Positions 7,818-16,422 of a stretch of 64,000 nt of DNA are shown here, piece by piece. A program made the translations under genes and the position numbers. The notes below the pieces were generated by a model. It searched no databases. It was not told the DNA's origin and saw only the letters and a program-made list of their open reading frames with translations. Source of the DNA: a virus. Positions within the stretch are counted from its first letter, which is position 1; each line of letters begins with the position of its first letter. Location: positions 62,001 to 126,000 of the IMG/VR virus record IMGVR_UViG_3300036790_000425. One strand, written 5' to 3'.

Positions 7818-8831
7818 CTACTGCGCGGCCGGGGCGGTCTCCGTCGCGGTCCCGCGGTTCTCCAGGCGGGCCCGGAAGCTGGCCTGGAGTGCCGGGTCCA
7901 CGTCGGGAGTGACCGGCGTGGTGGCGGACGCCGCGGCCGTGCCGGCGGCGCTCTCCTGACCGCTGTCCTCGCCGTCCTTACTGTCCTTCCGGCGGCCGTA
8001 GCCGCCCTCGGGGACGACACCGGGGACGAAATACCGGGCGTAGTGGTCCGGGGTAGCGTGGGCCAGCAGGTACTCACCCATGTCGAACCCGATGACCTTC
8101 AGCGAGTCGGCGAAGGTCTGCGCCAGCTTGCCGCTAGCCCACTCCGGGTCGGTCCAGGCCGGGACGATGGTGTAGTCCATGTCCGTGCGCTTGATCGTGA
8201 AGACCTTGTCGCAGACCGTGTCCGGGCCCATGTACGAGGCCGCCTTGACGGCTCCGTAGAAGTTGTCCCAGGCCTGGTTGACCAGGACCAGGGCCGGGAC
8301 CGTCACGGTCTCGCCACTGGAGTCCTTCCACTCCATCAGCTTCTCGCGGAAGCGCACCCCGCGCTCGCCGGGAGCGGCGACGGTGCCGTCCTCCTTGACC
8401 GGCTCGCACTCCGCGAAGATGCCGTAGACGCGCCGCTTCGGCTTGCTCAGGTCCTTGGTGAAGCCCTGAGACACGCCGGCATACTGCGGGGCGGTGTCGA
8501 TGTAGCACTCCCCGTAGCCGGGCTCGAAGGCCGCCGGCTCGATGATCTGGCCGGAGCCGTCACGCAGCCGGAAGGCCTTGTCGCCCTGGCAGATCCCCCA
8601 CATGGTGTCAGCCCACTTGGCCTTCTCGTCCAGCTCCGCCGGGCGGGCCTTGCGGGGGATGAACGAGTGAACCAGGATCGAGACCCAGTCCTTGTGGTCG
8701 GTGACCGGCCGCAGGAAGTAGACCTCGTTGTTCTTGAACTTCATGTCAGGGATGAAGGAGCGGTTCCCGCTGGTCCGGCCCTCGTTGGCCATCTCCTCCG
8801 CGGCGGCGGCTCCGGTTGACAGCTGTGGCAT
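7818..8831 (-). CDS. putative ssDNA-binding protein
   Basis: This is a 337-residue protein. A beta-rich body (FLRPVTDHKDWVSILVHSF around 45; EKLMEWKDSSGETVTV around 170; VFTIKRTDMDYTIVPAW around 215) is followed from about residue 275 by a low-complexity Ala/Asp/Glu/Pro tail. A core plus disordered acidic tail, upstream of the replicase, is the usual plan of phage ssDNA-binding proteins, but I see no diagnostic OB-fold motif. The start has a good Shine-Dalgarno (GAGAGGAAG, 3-4 nt before ATG). A hairpin follows the stop. A scaffold or other replication accessory protein is the alternative. Confidence 0.5.
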   Translation of the reverse strand: MPQLSTGAAAAEEMANEGRTSGNRSFIPDMKFKNNEVYFLRPVTDHKDWVSILVHSFIPRKARPAELDEKAKWADTMWGICQGDKAFRLRDGSGQIIEPAAFEPGYGECYIDTAPQYAGVSQGFTKDLSKPKRRVYGIFAECEPVKEDGTVAAPGERGVRFREKLMEWKDSSGETVTVPALVLVNQAWDNFYGAVKAASYMGPDTVCDKVFTIKRTDMDYTIVPAWTDPEWASGKLAQTFADSLKVIGFDMGEYLLAHATPDHYARYFVPGVVPEGGYGRRKDSKDGEDSGQESAAGTAAASATTPVTPDVDPALQASFRARLENRGTATETAPAAQ

Positions 8832-8878
8832 GTGCTTCCTCTCTTGGTACCTGGACGTAAGTGCTTGCTCTGGCGTTC

Positions 8879-9868
8879 CTAGATCCCCAGGTACTCGCGC
8901 ACCAGGCGGTCGGCCTGGGCCCGGTCCGGGAGATCGTCTCCTGTGAAGAAGATACAGGGTTCATTGCTATCTTGCCAACTCACCGGCCGGGTGATCCCGG
9001 GGGCGTAGCCGACCGCGAACCGCACCGTAGCGCCGGCCTCCGACAGTGCCGCGGAGATCAGCTGCTGCCAGGCCTCCAGGAAGCCCCCCAGGGCGTCGGC
9101 CCGCTGGCCGGCCTCCGCGAGCACCCAGAAGCTCCAGGCGCGCTCCCAGGACCCTTCGAGGGTGGAGCCCAGGACCGAGGAGGCCAGCCGCTCACGGGCG
9201 TCCTCAGGGCTGACGCCGCTCTTGTCCAGGCCCCAGCCGCGCAGGATGTCCTCCTGCCTCACCGGCTCCTCCCAGCCGTCCGGGTCGTGCAGGCGGGCCT
9301 CGGCCGTCATCCGGGAGGCCTCCCGGGCAGCCAGCTGCTCCAGCCGCTGCCGGACGCCCCGGTCCCCCAGGAACAGGCCGCCGAGCGGCTGGGCGTCGTA
9401 GGCCCGCCGGATCAGCGGGTCCAGCAGCTGGGTGGCCGCGTAGAACAGCTCCTCGATCTCCTGGCGCGGGTCCAGGGTCAGGTAGCGCTCCCGGATCTGC
9501 TTCGGACCGATACTGCGCCACTCCCGCCAGTCGAAGCACAGGTTCCGGTAGTAGTGACACACGTCCCAGATGACCGCCGGGTAGCGGGCCAGCACCTGAG
9601 TGCTGACGGCGTCGTCCGGGCCGGTGCCCTCGCGCAGCAGGAAGCGGCCGTCTACCATCCGGCCGGCGGGGTCGGGCTCCTGCCAGGCGTACCAGGCGGT
9701 CCCGGCGTCCTCCGGCGGGGCCTCCACGGCCGCCGCCAGCTGCATGGCCCGGAACTGCTCGCTGGACGAGCTGAGGATTCCGGTGTAGTGCTTCACGTAC
9801 CGCTCGCCCAGCAGCTCGTCCAGCCGCAGGTTCCCCTGCTCGTCCCGGTACTGGAAAGGCTCAGTCAT
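8879..9868 (-). CDS. protein of unknown function
   Basis: This 329-residue acidic soluble protein is not recognised. It is rich in Trp, Tyr and Arg, with long predicted helices (RQRLEQLAAREASRMTAEAR about 200; WERAWSFWVLAEAGQRADAL about 255) and an Ala/Leu-rich start. No membrane segment or cofactor motif is visible. The ATG overlaps the stop of the upstream gene by 8 nt, so the two are co-transcribed. An in-frame upstream extension to 9919 exists but reads as low-complexity Pro/Thr/Arg and is a shadow of the upstream gene. Confidence 0.7.
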   Translation of the reverse strand: MTEPFQYRDEQGNLRLDELLGERYVKHYTGILSSSSEQFRAMQLAAAVEAPPEDAGTAWYAWQEPDPAGRMVDGRFLLREGTGPDDAVSTQVLARYPAVIWDVCHYYRNLCFDWREWRSIGPKQIRERYLTLDPRQEIEELFYAATQLLDPLIRRAYDAQPLGGLFLGDRGVRQRLEQLAAREASRMTAEARLHDPDGWEEPVRQEDILRGWGLDKSGVSPEDARERLASSVLGSTLEGSWERAWSFWVLAEAGQRADALGGFLEAWQQLISAALSEAGATVRFAVGYAPGITRPVSWQDSNEPCIFFTGDDLPDRAQADRLVREYLGI

Positions 9869-10286
9869 CGTCCTGGTCGGGCTCGCCGTCGGCCGCGGTG
9901 TTCTCGGCATCCAGGGCATCCTGGTCCCGGCCGTCCCACTCCTGCCGGGCCGCCTCGCTGGTGATGCCGTCCTGCTCGACCCCGGTCACCTGCCCGGTAG
10001 CCTGGCCCGTCTTCCTGATCGTCATGTCTCCTCCTCGGTTGCCGGCCGGGCCAGCGTAAGACAGCCCGTCCGGCACGGTCTCCATCCAGGCGTATCCGCA
10101 TCCGGCGCAGCGCACGCACAGGTGGTCCTGCACCCGGCGCTGCATCTCCGCGCCCCCGCAGGGCCACTGCGGGGCCTTCCCGAACACGATGAGCACAGGC
10201 GCGGAGTGCCGCTCCGGCTCGCCGCCGGGCTGGAAGCAGGCCGGGCAGAAGTGCTCCTGGTCAAAAGGGAGTACCTGTCCGGGCAT
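9861..10286 (-). CDS. zinc-ribbon protein with acidic tail and possible internal start
   Basis: This is a 141-residue protein. Cysteine pairs CPAC (about residue 14) and CVRCAGCG (about 63) suggest a zinc ribbon, and the last 55 residues are acidic. The ATG at 10286 has GAGAGGAG upstream. A second in-frame ATG at 10025 is preceded by an even better Shine-Dalgarno (GAGGAGG, about 4 nt upstream) and would give a separate 54-residue acidic protein (MTIRKTGQ to DQDDD). No stop separates them, so the locus may make both a full-length and a short product, or may be a recent fusion. Function unknown. Confidence 0.6.
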   Translation of the reverse strand: MPGQVLPFDQEHFCPACFQPGGEPERHSAPVLIVFGKAPQWPCGGAEMQRRVQDHLCVRCAGCGYAWMETVPDGLSYAGPAGNRGGDMTIRKTGQATGQVTGVEQDGITSEAARQEWDGRDQDALDAENTAADGEPDQDDD

Positions 10287-10338
10287 GCCCGGATTCTCCT
10301 CTCGCGTGCATTCCGGCTCCCGGATCCGGCGATTCCTA

Positions 10339-10437
10339 GTGCACGTAGTGCACACAGACTGGCCAGACCCGGGATCCGAACAAGTGTTCCGCACTTTTTG
10401 TGCACGGCTAGTGCACTTCCGTGCCCTCGCTGTGCAC
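10339..10437. repeat. five GTGCAC palindromes in a 150-bp gap
   Basis: GTGCAC occurs at 10339, 10348, 10400, 10411 and 10432, most with a T or TA before it (TAGTGCAC). The cluster fills the gap between the primase-helicase stop (10438) and the next minus-strand start (10286). This is a candidate operator or replication-origin array for a dimeric binding protein. Low counts make chance possible. Confidence 0.5.
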
Positions 10438-12951
10438 TTATCCGGGCGCCTCGGTGTTCACCTCCCCGAAGGTCGTGCGGACCGCGAGCGTGGGGAAGCC
10501 GTTCCAGCCGCCGCCGCGGTAGGGCTCGTGGCCCTTTTTCTTCAGCCGGGTGCTCAGGCCGCGCTGCGCGGTCGGGGTGTGCCCGTTCTGCTTGCACCAG
10601 GCCACGTAGACCGCGTAGATCTCATGCGCGGCCCGGCCGATGGCGCCGCGCTGCGGGTCATCATCCTTGATCACCAGGCAGTCGTCGATGAACTGGCCGA
10701 CAGTGTCCTCCTCCTCCTGGTACCGGCGCAGGGCATCGAGCACCGGCTGCGGCGGGTTCAGCCCGTCGCGCTGCCAGGCCAGGGCGCCCTCGACGATCCA
10801 GGCCAGGATGCCGTCCGCCTCGTCGCGGATCAGGGTGTCCTGGAGGTAGCCGTCCCGCTGGTCCTCGGGGATGATCACCGGCCAGGTGATCAGCTGGATC
10901 CGCCGCCAGGTGGCGGAGTCGTCGCTCATCCGGGGCAGGTGATTGGTGGTCAGCAGGATCTTGCCGACCGGCCGGAAGTCGAAGTACTCCCCGCGCATGA
11001 ACCGGGCCGAGATCGTGTCCCCGCCGGTCAGCTGCTTCAGCCGCTGCTCGTCCAGGGACTTGCCGGCCTTGGTCTCGCTGGCCTGGAGGAACCGCTTGCC
11101 GGCCATCCGGGCCACGTCGTTGGGGATCCGGCCGTCCACCGAGCTGGCCATCAGGGTCTCGACCGGCATGGTCTGGGCATAGGTGCCCAGGACGTGCGCC
11201 AGGACGCTGATGAACACCGACTTGCCGTTGGCCCCGGTGCCGTGCAGCAGGAACGCTGCCTGCTCCGAGGTCTGGCCGGTGGCGCAGTAGCCCGCCACCC
11301 GCTGGAGGTAGGCCCGCATCGCCGGGTCCGGCTGGACCTGCTTCAGGAACTCCTGCCAGCGGGTAGCCGGCTCGCCCGGGTAGTAGCTCGCAGCGGCCTG
11401 GAGCGTCATCCGCTGCTCCGGGTCGTGCGGGCTCAGCTCGCCCGTGCACAGGTCCACCACGCCGTTCCGGGCGTTGATCACCAGCGGGTTGCCGTCGAAC
11501 GTGGACTGGCTCATCCGCATCAGCGGCAGCCCGGTAGCCAGGTCGGCTGCCACGGATACCGCCTTGCGGGTGTGCTGCTTGGCCACCCAGTCCGTGAACC
11601 GGTCGTAGGGCGAGGGCATCATCTCCCCGTCCAGGGCGACCTCGGGCTCGGTCTCATACGACCTGCCCTCGGTGTCCAGCAGGTTGCGGATCATGATCTG
11701 CGCGGCCCACAGCCCTTCCTGCTTGGTGGCCGGCATCCAGACGCCGCCGAGATAGGTCATCCAGGTGCCCAGCTCCGGGCACCAGCGCATCCGGTCGCCC
11801 CAGTGATCGGCCATCCGGTCGGCCAGGCCGAACTCGGTGCGCGGGCGGCAGGGCCAGCTGGCCTGCATGATGCCCCACTGGACATTCCGCGGGCGGTTCA
11901 TGCCCGCCCGCCAGCCCGAGATGAACGTGCCCCGGATCTCGCCCTCGGTCAGCCCGGCCGCCATCGCCGCGTCCCGCAGGCCGGCGAAGGCCGCGTCCTC
12001 GGACAGGATCCCGGCGCCGCCGAGCTGGCCCAGGCTGAAGGCGCAGTTGTTCAGCGTCTCATTGCGCGAGCCGGACTCGGCCGAGCGCATCGTCAGGCAC
12101 TCGCTCTCCAGGGCGCGCTCGGCATAAGCCCGGGTCTGCCCGTTGGGAGCGACCGGCGGCTCCGCCGACAGAGTCTCGCCGGCCTGCTCCTTGTCGTGGT
12201 TGCGCAGCAGGGCCAGCAGCCAGTCCGGGGCGGGAGCCGGGGTGATGTCGTGCGCCGGGTTCAGGTCGTAGGGGCCGCCCTCGTTAACCGAGGGCGGCAC
12301 CAGGACGAAGCCGTTCTCGCCGCGGACGTCCAGGCCGGTGCCGAGCACCCGCTTGGCTGAGTTGCGCACCTCGAAGCCGGGGTGCTCGAACACGTAGTGC
12401 GTGCCCCCGCGGCCGGTCTGGTGCACCCGGGTGACGGGCATCGGCCCGTGCCGGCGCTCGTAGGCACCCAGGGTCTGGCTGCCGCCGGCGTAGGTGTCCT
12501 CGTCCAGGACGAAAATGCCCGAGCGCCGCCCGGTGACCACCCCGACATTGGAGAACGGGTACCACTGGGTAGCCGGGATCTGCGGCTCCGCGCGCCACCA
12601 GTGGCCGACCACGGCGGGATCGTCGGATGAAACGCCGGGCCAGTCGTCGTGCATCGGGTGCTTGCCCGGGGAAGGGCACTCCGCGCCGCGGTGGCAGGAG
12701 CAGATCCTGTCCTTGTCCAGCCAGCGGACGGGGATCACCTTCATCCCCAGGGCGGCGTACTTCAGTGCTGCGGTCAGCAGCTCCGCCCGGCGCGCGTCAT
12801 CATCAGGCCCCAGAATGGACGGAGCCCGTTGCGCCTGGTCAGCGCCCCCGGTAATCTCAGGAACTGAACGACTCTCGGCAGCGTCGTCCGCATCCAGGCC
12901 CCCCGCATTGTCCTCAGCAGCATTTGCGGGGGGTCCGCCGATATCAGTCAC
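10438..12951 (-). CDS. primase-polymerase / D5-like superfamily 3 helicase
   Basis: This is an 837-residue bifunctional replication protein. Residues about 45-250 form an archaeo-eukaryotic-primase domain (prim-pol): the DxD-type FVLDEDTYAG, and HQTGRGGTHYVF with the catalytic His. After a D5-N-like linker comes an SF3 helicase with Walker A LHGTGANGKSVF (about 575), a KSLDEQRLKQLTGGD segment and sensor-type KILLTTNHLPRM (about 675). A conserved WRRIQLITWPV follows. Such proteins prime and unwind at the origin of phages and integrative plasmids. The start is GTG with GGGGG upstream; the gene ends beside the GTGCAC array. Confidence 0.92.
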   Translation of the reverse strand: MTDIGGPPANAAEDNAGGLDADDAAESRSVPEITGGADQAQRAPSILGPDDDARRAELLTAALKYAALGMKVIPVRWLDKDRICSCHRGAECPSPGKHPMHDDWPGVSSDDPAVVGHWWRAEPQIPATQWYPFSNVGVVTGRRSGIFVLDEDTYAGGSQTLGAYERRHGPMPVTRVHQTGRGGTHYVFEHPGFEVRNSAKRVLGTGLDVRGENGFVLVPPSVNEGGPYDLNPAHDITPAPAPDWLLALLRNHDKEQAGETLSAEPPVAPNGQTRAYAERALESECLTMRSAESGSRNETLNNCAFSLGQLGGAGILSEDAAFAGLRDAAMAAGLTEGEIRGTFISGWRAGMNRPRNVQWGIMQASWPCRPRTEFGLADRMADHWGDRMRWCPELGTWMTYLGGVWMPATKQEGLWAAQIMIRNLLDTEGRSYETEPEVALDGEMMPSPYDRFTDWVAKQHTRKAVSVAADLATGLPLMRMSQSTFDGNPLVINARNGVVDLCTGELSPHDPEQRMTLQAAASYYPGEPATRWQEFLKQVQPDPAMRAYLQRVAGYCATGQTSEQAAFLLHGTGANGKSVFISVLAHVLGTYAQTMPVETLMASSVDGRIPNDVARMAGKRFLQASETKAGKSLDEQRLKQLTGGDTISARFMRGEYFDFRPVGKILLTTNHLPRMSDDSATWRRIQLITWPVIIPEDQRDGYLQDTLIRDEADGILAWIVEGALAWQRDGLNPPQPVLDALRRYQEEEDTVGQFIDDCLVIKDDDPQRGAIGRAAHEIYAVYVAWCKQNGHTPTAQRGLSTRLKKKGHEPYRGGGWNGFPTLAVRTTFGEVNTEAPG

Positions 12952-12962
12952 GGTCTGCCCCC

Positions 12963-13271
12963 TTACCTGGTGTTGTTCCCTGATGCCCCCAGCTCCGCCC
13001 GCAGCGGAATAGCGAAGAAGTCATCCTGGGAGTGGTGGAATCGGCGCACCGTCACCGGGGCGCTCATCCAGAAGCCATTGTGAGTGCCGAACACCTGACG
13101 GCAGATATCCATTGCCTGGTCGCCCCACCGGTCTGCGAAGCCGGCCAGGATCAGATCCTGTCCGGGACATGGCAGCTGGGGCCCGCAGCAGCGGGTGATC
13201 TCCGCGAGGACGTAATCGGCCAGCGACGTATCCGTCACCGATGGTGCCGTTAGAGGGGATGCCAAAGTCAC
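12963..13271 (-). CDS. small protein of unknown function
   Basis: This 102-residue protein is encoded 11 nt upstream of the primase-helicase and is probably co-transcribed. It has a CCGPQLPCPGQD segment (about 28-40) and a hydrophobic, aromatic C-terminal half (GFWMSAPVTVRRFHHSQDDF). A GTG start has GGAAGG upstream. An overlapping frame (13021-13329) has poorer codon structure and was not chosen. No function can be assigned. The 120-bp gap upstream (13272-13391) contains no gene and no recognisable element. Confidence 0.6.
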   Translation of the reverse strand: MTLASPLTAPSVTDTSLADYVLAEITRCCGPQLPCPGQDLILAGFADRWGDQAMDICRQVFGTHNGFWMSAPVTVRRFHHSQDDFFAIPLRAELGASGNNTR

Positions 13272-13391
13272 GGGCGTCCGCCTTCCGCTTTGAGGAGTGA
13301 AGGGACGTTGACCTGCGATGGGCTGCCATTCGATGGCCCTCAGGCAGCAGCCCGTCCGTTGAGGCTAGAACCCGGCGGGTCGCCGGTCAAG

Positions 13392-14387
13392 CTATGACCG
13401 GGACCGCCAGAAGCCTCCTCTCTCCACGCGCCGCAGGACGCTGGTCAGCTCGTACTCACGCAGGAAGCCGGCCAGGTGCTCAGTCGGCTCTCCGGCCCAT
13501 ACGCACGAAACGTCAGGCTGGAAGTAGTTCCGCCCGGTAACTTCCTCCGGGGGCCTCGACGGAATGACGAGGTCTATGATGTCTCGCCACAATACCGCCA
13601 TTTCACGATGCTGCGGATCAGTTATCCCGTTCAGCACGTCCCGCCACATCCAGCCCGCGGACCGCAGCATCCGGGCGGCCTTCACCGGCCCGGTGCCCCG
13701 CAGCCCGGGGATGCTGTCGCTCGGGTCCCCGGCCAGGGCGCGCAGCTTCGGCAGCATGATCGGCGGCACGCCCGTGCGCGACTCCACGTCCGCGGCGTCC
13801 TCCAGGCCGTCCCGCGACAGCCCGGCCAGCCGGACGGTGGCGAAGGCGGTCAGCTGCTCCATGTCCGCGTCGTCGGAGGCGATGATGACCCGCCTCCCGG
13901 TCAGGCAGCACGCCGGGTGTGCGCGGCGCGCCAGGGCGGCCATCAGGTCATCCGCCTCGAAGCCGTCCACGCAGAACTGAGGAACCCCGGCCGCGCGGCA
14001 GAAGGCCACCGTCCGGTCCATCAGGGTCTCGCGGTGCGGCGTCAGCACGGGCGCGGGCGCCCGGCCGGACTTGTAGGCGGGGTACCGCTGCCGGCGCCAC
14101 TCCAGGGCCCCGGGGCCGTCCCAGCAGACGGCCAGCCACTCAGGATCGTGCTGGCGGGTCAGCCGGGCCAGTGAGGTGATGAACATCAGCAGGGCCCCGG
14201 TCGGCACCCCGGCCGCCGTGGTCAGGGCACGGTGCTGCGCGGCCCGCTGGCAGCGCACCATCAGGCCCGTGGCGTCCACGACCAGGAACGGCCGCGGGCG
14301 GCCCTCAGCTGGCCCGTGCGGGCACAGCGGGCCCAGGCGGGCCCAGTGCTTCCCGGTCACCTCCCGGGTCGCCACGGCAGCGGTCAC
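13392..14387 (-). CDS. 5'-3' exonuclease (FEN/PolA N-terminal type)
   Basis: This is a 331-residue structure-specific 5' nuclease. The metal-binding carboxylates appear in order: FLVVDATGLMVR (about 35), RYPAYKSGR (about 105), GFEADDLMAAL (about 142), IIASDDADMEQL (about 170) and the helix-hairpin-helix LAGDPSDSIPGLRGTGPV (about 215). It would remove RNA primers and flaps, complementing the C-family replicase, which lacks this activity. An N-terminal extension of about 33 residues precedes the domain. GTG start; the HTH gene upstream ends 6 nt away, so they form an operon. Confidence 0.9.
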   Translation of the reverse strand: MTAAVATREVTGKHWARLGPLCPHGPAEGRPRPFLVVDATGLMVRCQRAAQHRALTTAAGVPTGALLMFITSLARLTRQHDPEWLAVCWDGPGALEWRRQRYPAYKSGRAPAPVLTPHRETLMDRTVAFCRAAGVPQFCVDGFEADDLMAALARRAHPACCLTGRRVIIASDDADMEQLTAFATVRLAGLSRDGLEDAADVESRTGVPPIMLPKLRALAGDPSDSIPGLRGTGPVKAARMLRSAGWMWRDVLNGITDPQHREMAVLWRDIIDLVIPSRPPEEVTGRNYFQPDVSCVWAGEPTEHLAGFLREYELTSVLRRVERGGFWRSRS

Positions 14388-14393
14388 GGTCCC

Positions 14394-14795
14394 TCAGGCC
14401 TTCTTCGCCGGGGGCTCGTTCTGGATCAGGCCGAACATCTTCGCCTGAACCACGACGAGCTGCATGATCAGGTCCAGCCGCTCGTCGCTGATGTCCCCGA
14501 ACGAGCGCAGGCTGCGGGCCATCGGCTCGAAGTCGGCCAGGGTGAAGACCCGCGCCGAGACCTCGTCCTCCGGGTCGCGCCGCAGGAAGGTCATCGCCTG
14601 GCCGCCCGCGTCCACGAACGAGGTCATCGGCCGCTCGGGCTTGGCCGTCATCTTCAGCCGCAGCCAGGACGGCGACATGCCGAAGACAACCTTGGCCACC
14701 TCGTGCACGCTGTAGAACGGCCCCTGGCGGCGCTCCCACTTCTGATCAAAGATCATCTTCTCGGTGACCAGGGGATGCGGGGTCTTTCGGGTCAT
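14394..14795 (-). CDS. helix-turn-helix DNA-binding protein
   Basis: This is a 133-residue protein. The segment FYSVHEVAKVVFGMSPSWLR (about 27-46) has the MerR/excisionase-like winged-helix pattern common in actinophage DNA-binding proteins. The C-terminal half is helical (FEPMARSLRSFGDISDERLD) and may dimerise. The start is ATG 14795, supported by GAGGAAGG 6 nt upstream; an earlier ATG at 14816 lacks one. It lies just before the FEN gene and behind a strong hairpin. It could be a regulator of this unit, or a recombination/replication accessory. Confidence 0.7.
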   Translation of the reverse strand: MTRKTPHPLVTEKMIFDQKWERRQGPFYSVHEVAKVVFGMSPSWLRLKMTAKPERPMTSFVDAGGQAMTFLRRDPEDEVSARVFTLADFEPMARSLRSFGDISDERLDLIMQLVVVQAKMFGLIQNEPPAKKA

Positions 14796-14818
14796 GTCGG
14801 GCCTTCCTCGGCTCATGC

Positions 14819-14852
14819 GCAGGGCCCCGGGCTCCTGTCCCCGGGGCCCTGC
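14819..14852 (-). terminator. hairpin between 14866 and 14795 genes
   Basis: A perfect 13-bp stem (GCAGGGCCCCGGG with its complement) has an 8-nt loop between the stop at 14866 and the next start at 14795. There is no T-run. Confidence 0.6.
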
Positions 14853-14865
14853 GCCGTCTGGGCTG

Positions 14866-15645
14866 CTACTTCGTCGGCGGGTAGAGCGAGGCCCCGGCCC
14901 GGCCGCGGGCGGTGATCGCCTTCAGGATCTGGAGTCCCCGTCCCGGGGCCCTCCGGATCGCGGCGGCGATCTTCTCGTCATCCAGCACCCGGGTCTCCCG
15001 GGTGAAGGACAGGTACTCGGCGCGGGTGACCGTGCCGTCCTGCTCCAGCTGCTCCAGGGCGGACAGGTCCTTGGTGACCTTCCCGGACACGAAGCGCTGC
15101 TGCCAGCTGTGCTCGAAGCCCTCGACCCCGGTCTCGTAGGGAGCCTCGGGACGGGCCAGCAGGTAGTGGCCGGCCGCGATGCCGCTCGGCACCCGCTGGG
15201 TGGCGGGCCTCAGGATGGCGCCCCCGCGCTGCTGCGCGGCGGCCAGTGCGATGCCCCTGCCCTCGGCGTCCACGTCCATGTGCATCCGGATCAGCTCAGC
15301 GATCTCGTCGGCACGCTTGCCCAGGGGCTTGGTGACGGCGCTGATCGCCTCGTGCTCGCGGGTGACGACCTTCAGCTCCTCCTCGGTCAGCACGCGCCGC
15401 TTATCGGCGTGCACGGACCCGAACAGGGCGGGCAGGTCCTTCAGGGCACTGAGGACCTGCGGGGTGTCCTTGACCGGCTTGGGCGGGCTCGGGAACGACT
15501 CGGCCTCCGGGGCCGGGACAGCCGGTCCGGCCAGGGCGTCAGCCAGCGTGGCTACCGTCCAGGCGTGTCCGCCCTCCACCAGTGCCAGATCGCCGGAGGC
15601 TACCTGCGCGAGGGCAGTGCCACGAGCGGTCTCGGTTGCGGTCAT
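14866..15645 (-). CDS. protein of unknown function under its own promoter
   Basis: This 259-residue soluble protein is not recognised. It has an Ala-rich start, a Pro/Glu linker (about 45-60), then a charged helical domain (EEELKVVTREHEAISAVTKP around 88) and a basic end. The start is ATG with AAAGGA upstream and a 5' leader of about 40 nt from the promoter at 15688-15717. A hairpin follows the stop, so this is a single-gene unit. Confidence 0.7.
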   Translation of the reverse strand: MTATETARGTALAQVASGDLALVEGGHAWTVATLADALAGPAVPAPEAESFPSPPKPVKDTPQVLSALKDLPALFGSVHADKRRVLTEEELKVVTREHEAISAVTKPLGKRADEIAELIRMHMDVDAEGRGIALAAAQQRGGAILRPATQRVPSGIAAGHYLLARPEAPYETGVEGFEHSWQQRFVSGKVTKDLSALEQLEQDGTVTRAEYLSFTRETRVLDDEKIAAAIRRAPGRGLQILKAITARGRAGASLYPPTK

Positions 15646-15687
15646 GATCTTCGGTCCTTTCGGTCGCGGTGTGGTGCGTGTGTCTCC

Positions 15688-15717
15688 AGATTAGCAAGAA
15701 AACCTGTATCACGTCAA
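15688..15717 (-). promoter_or_regulatory. promoter with shared 19-bp element
   Basis: On the minus strand TTGACG and TAATCT are 18 bp apart and surround ATACAGGTTTTCTTGCTAA (15709 to 15691), the best copy of the repeated element. It drives the 14866-15645 gene. Confidence 0.75.
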
Positions 15718-15750
15718 GCAGGGCGGGACACGCGCCGTGTCCCGCCCTGC
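15718..15750 (-). terminator. strong hairpin terminator
   Basis: A perfect 15-bp stem (GCAGGGCGGGACACG with its complement) and 3-nt loop lies after the stop at 15760 and touches the -35 box of the next promoter, insulating the two units. Confidence 0.75.
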
Positions 15751-15759
15751 TAGCTGTCC

Positions 15760-16134
15760 TCAGCCACTGAACTGGCGGCCCTTCCGGGGCGCGAAGCCGA
15801 GGCGGACCGCGTTGGCGGACTCGGGGATCACGATCATCCGCTCTCCCGAGCCCTCGTTGCCCTTGACGTACAGCTCGCCCTCCAGCATCCGGACGTTGAA
15901 GGTGCTGTCGAACCCCATCCCGCCGAAGCGGACATCGGCGGCCCGGCCGAGCGGCCGGGGGACAGCGCCGTAGGCGTCCGCGAAGGTGTCGCTGTCCGCC
16001 GGGCCGGCAGCCAGGGTGGCCCTAGCGTGCGCCAGGTCCTGCTCCAGACGCTGGATGTAGAAGCGGACCTGCCGGGGCAGCCGCGCGATCGCGTCCTCGC
16101 TGAGAGCGCCCTCGGGGCGCTGGTACTGAGTCAT
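15760..16134 (-). CDS. protein of unknown function
   Basis: This is a 124-residue protein with a helical N-terminal half (ARLPRQVRFYIQRLEQDLAH, 17-36) and a compact beta-rich C-terminal half (FNVRMLEGELYVKGNEG). It has a very good ribosome site (AGGAGG, 6 nt before ATG) and its own promoter at 16177-16205 with a leader of about 40 nt. No known family is recognised. Placement in the run of small early units suggests a host-takeover or regulatory gene; this is inference. Confidence 0.7.
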   Translation of the reverse strand: MTQYQRPEGALSEDAIARLPRQVRFYIQRLEQDLAHARATLAAGPADSDTFADAYGAVPRPLGRAADVRFGGMGFDSTFNVRMLEGELYVKGNEGSGERMIVIPESANAVRLGFAPRKGRQFSG

Positions 16135-16176
16135 GGCCGGCCTCCTGAGCCTGTTTCGTCTTCCCTTGCTCTGCCG

Positions 16177-16205
16177 ACCTTAGCAAGAAAAGCTGTATTG
16201 AGCAA
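16177..16205 (-). promoter_or_regulatory. promoter with shared 19-bp element
   Basis: On the minus strand TTGCTC-N17-TAAGGT, with the element ATACAGCTTTTCTTGCTAA (16198 to 16180) between and over the -10. It drives 15760-16134. Confidence 0.75.
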
Positions 16206-16206
16206 G

Positions 16207-16422
16207 CTACCGGCAGCGCTGCCGGTGCAGCCTCCGGGCTTCCCCGGTCATCCGGATGGCGTTGCCGGAGGCCACGCCCAGGATGATGAGGGAGAACCCG
16301 AGGACGCCCAGCGTGCTGCCGGCCTGGTGCCAGATGATCATGCGCCAGATGATGACACCCGTCCCGGCCAGGGACAGTGCCGCCATGTAAGCCCAGACCA
16401 TCAGGGCTGTCCGGTTGCGCAC
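16207..16422 (-). CDS. small two-helix membrane protein
   Basis: This 71-residue protein has two hydrophobic helices (about residues 6-28, ALMVWAYMAALSLAGTGVII, and 37-54, TLGVLGFSLIILGVASG) and a basic C-terminus. GTG start with GAGGGAGGGG upstream; its start lies within the 3' end of the upstream gene (22-nt overlap). A perfect 18-bp palindrome at 16209-16226 overlaps its last codons and could act as terminator before the next promoter. Function unknown; small phage membrane proteins of this size can be holins or exclusion proteins, but nothing here decides it. Confidence 0.65.
   Translation of the reverse strand: MRNRTALMVWAYMAALSLAGTGVIIWRMIIWHQAGSTLGVLGFSLIILGVASGNAIRMTGEARRLHRQRCR

Noticed and set aside
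10189-12360. 723-codon plus-strand frame opposite the primase-helicase
   Set aside because: Shadow of the D5-like gene; no domain pattern and no ribosome site.
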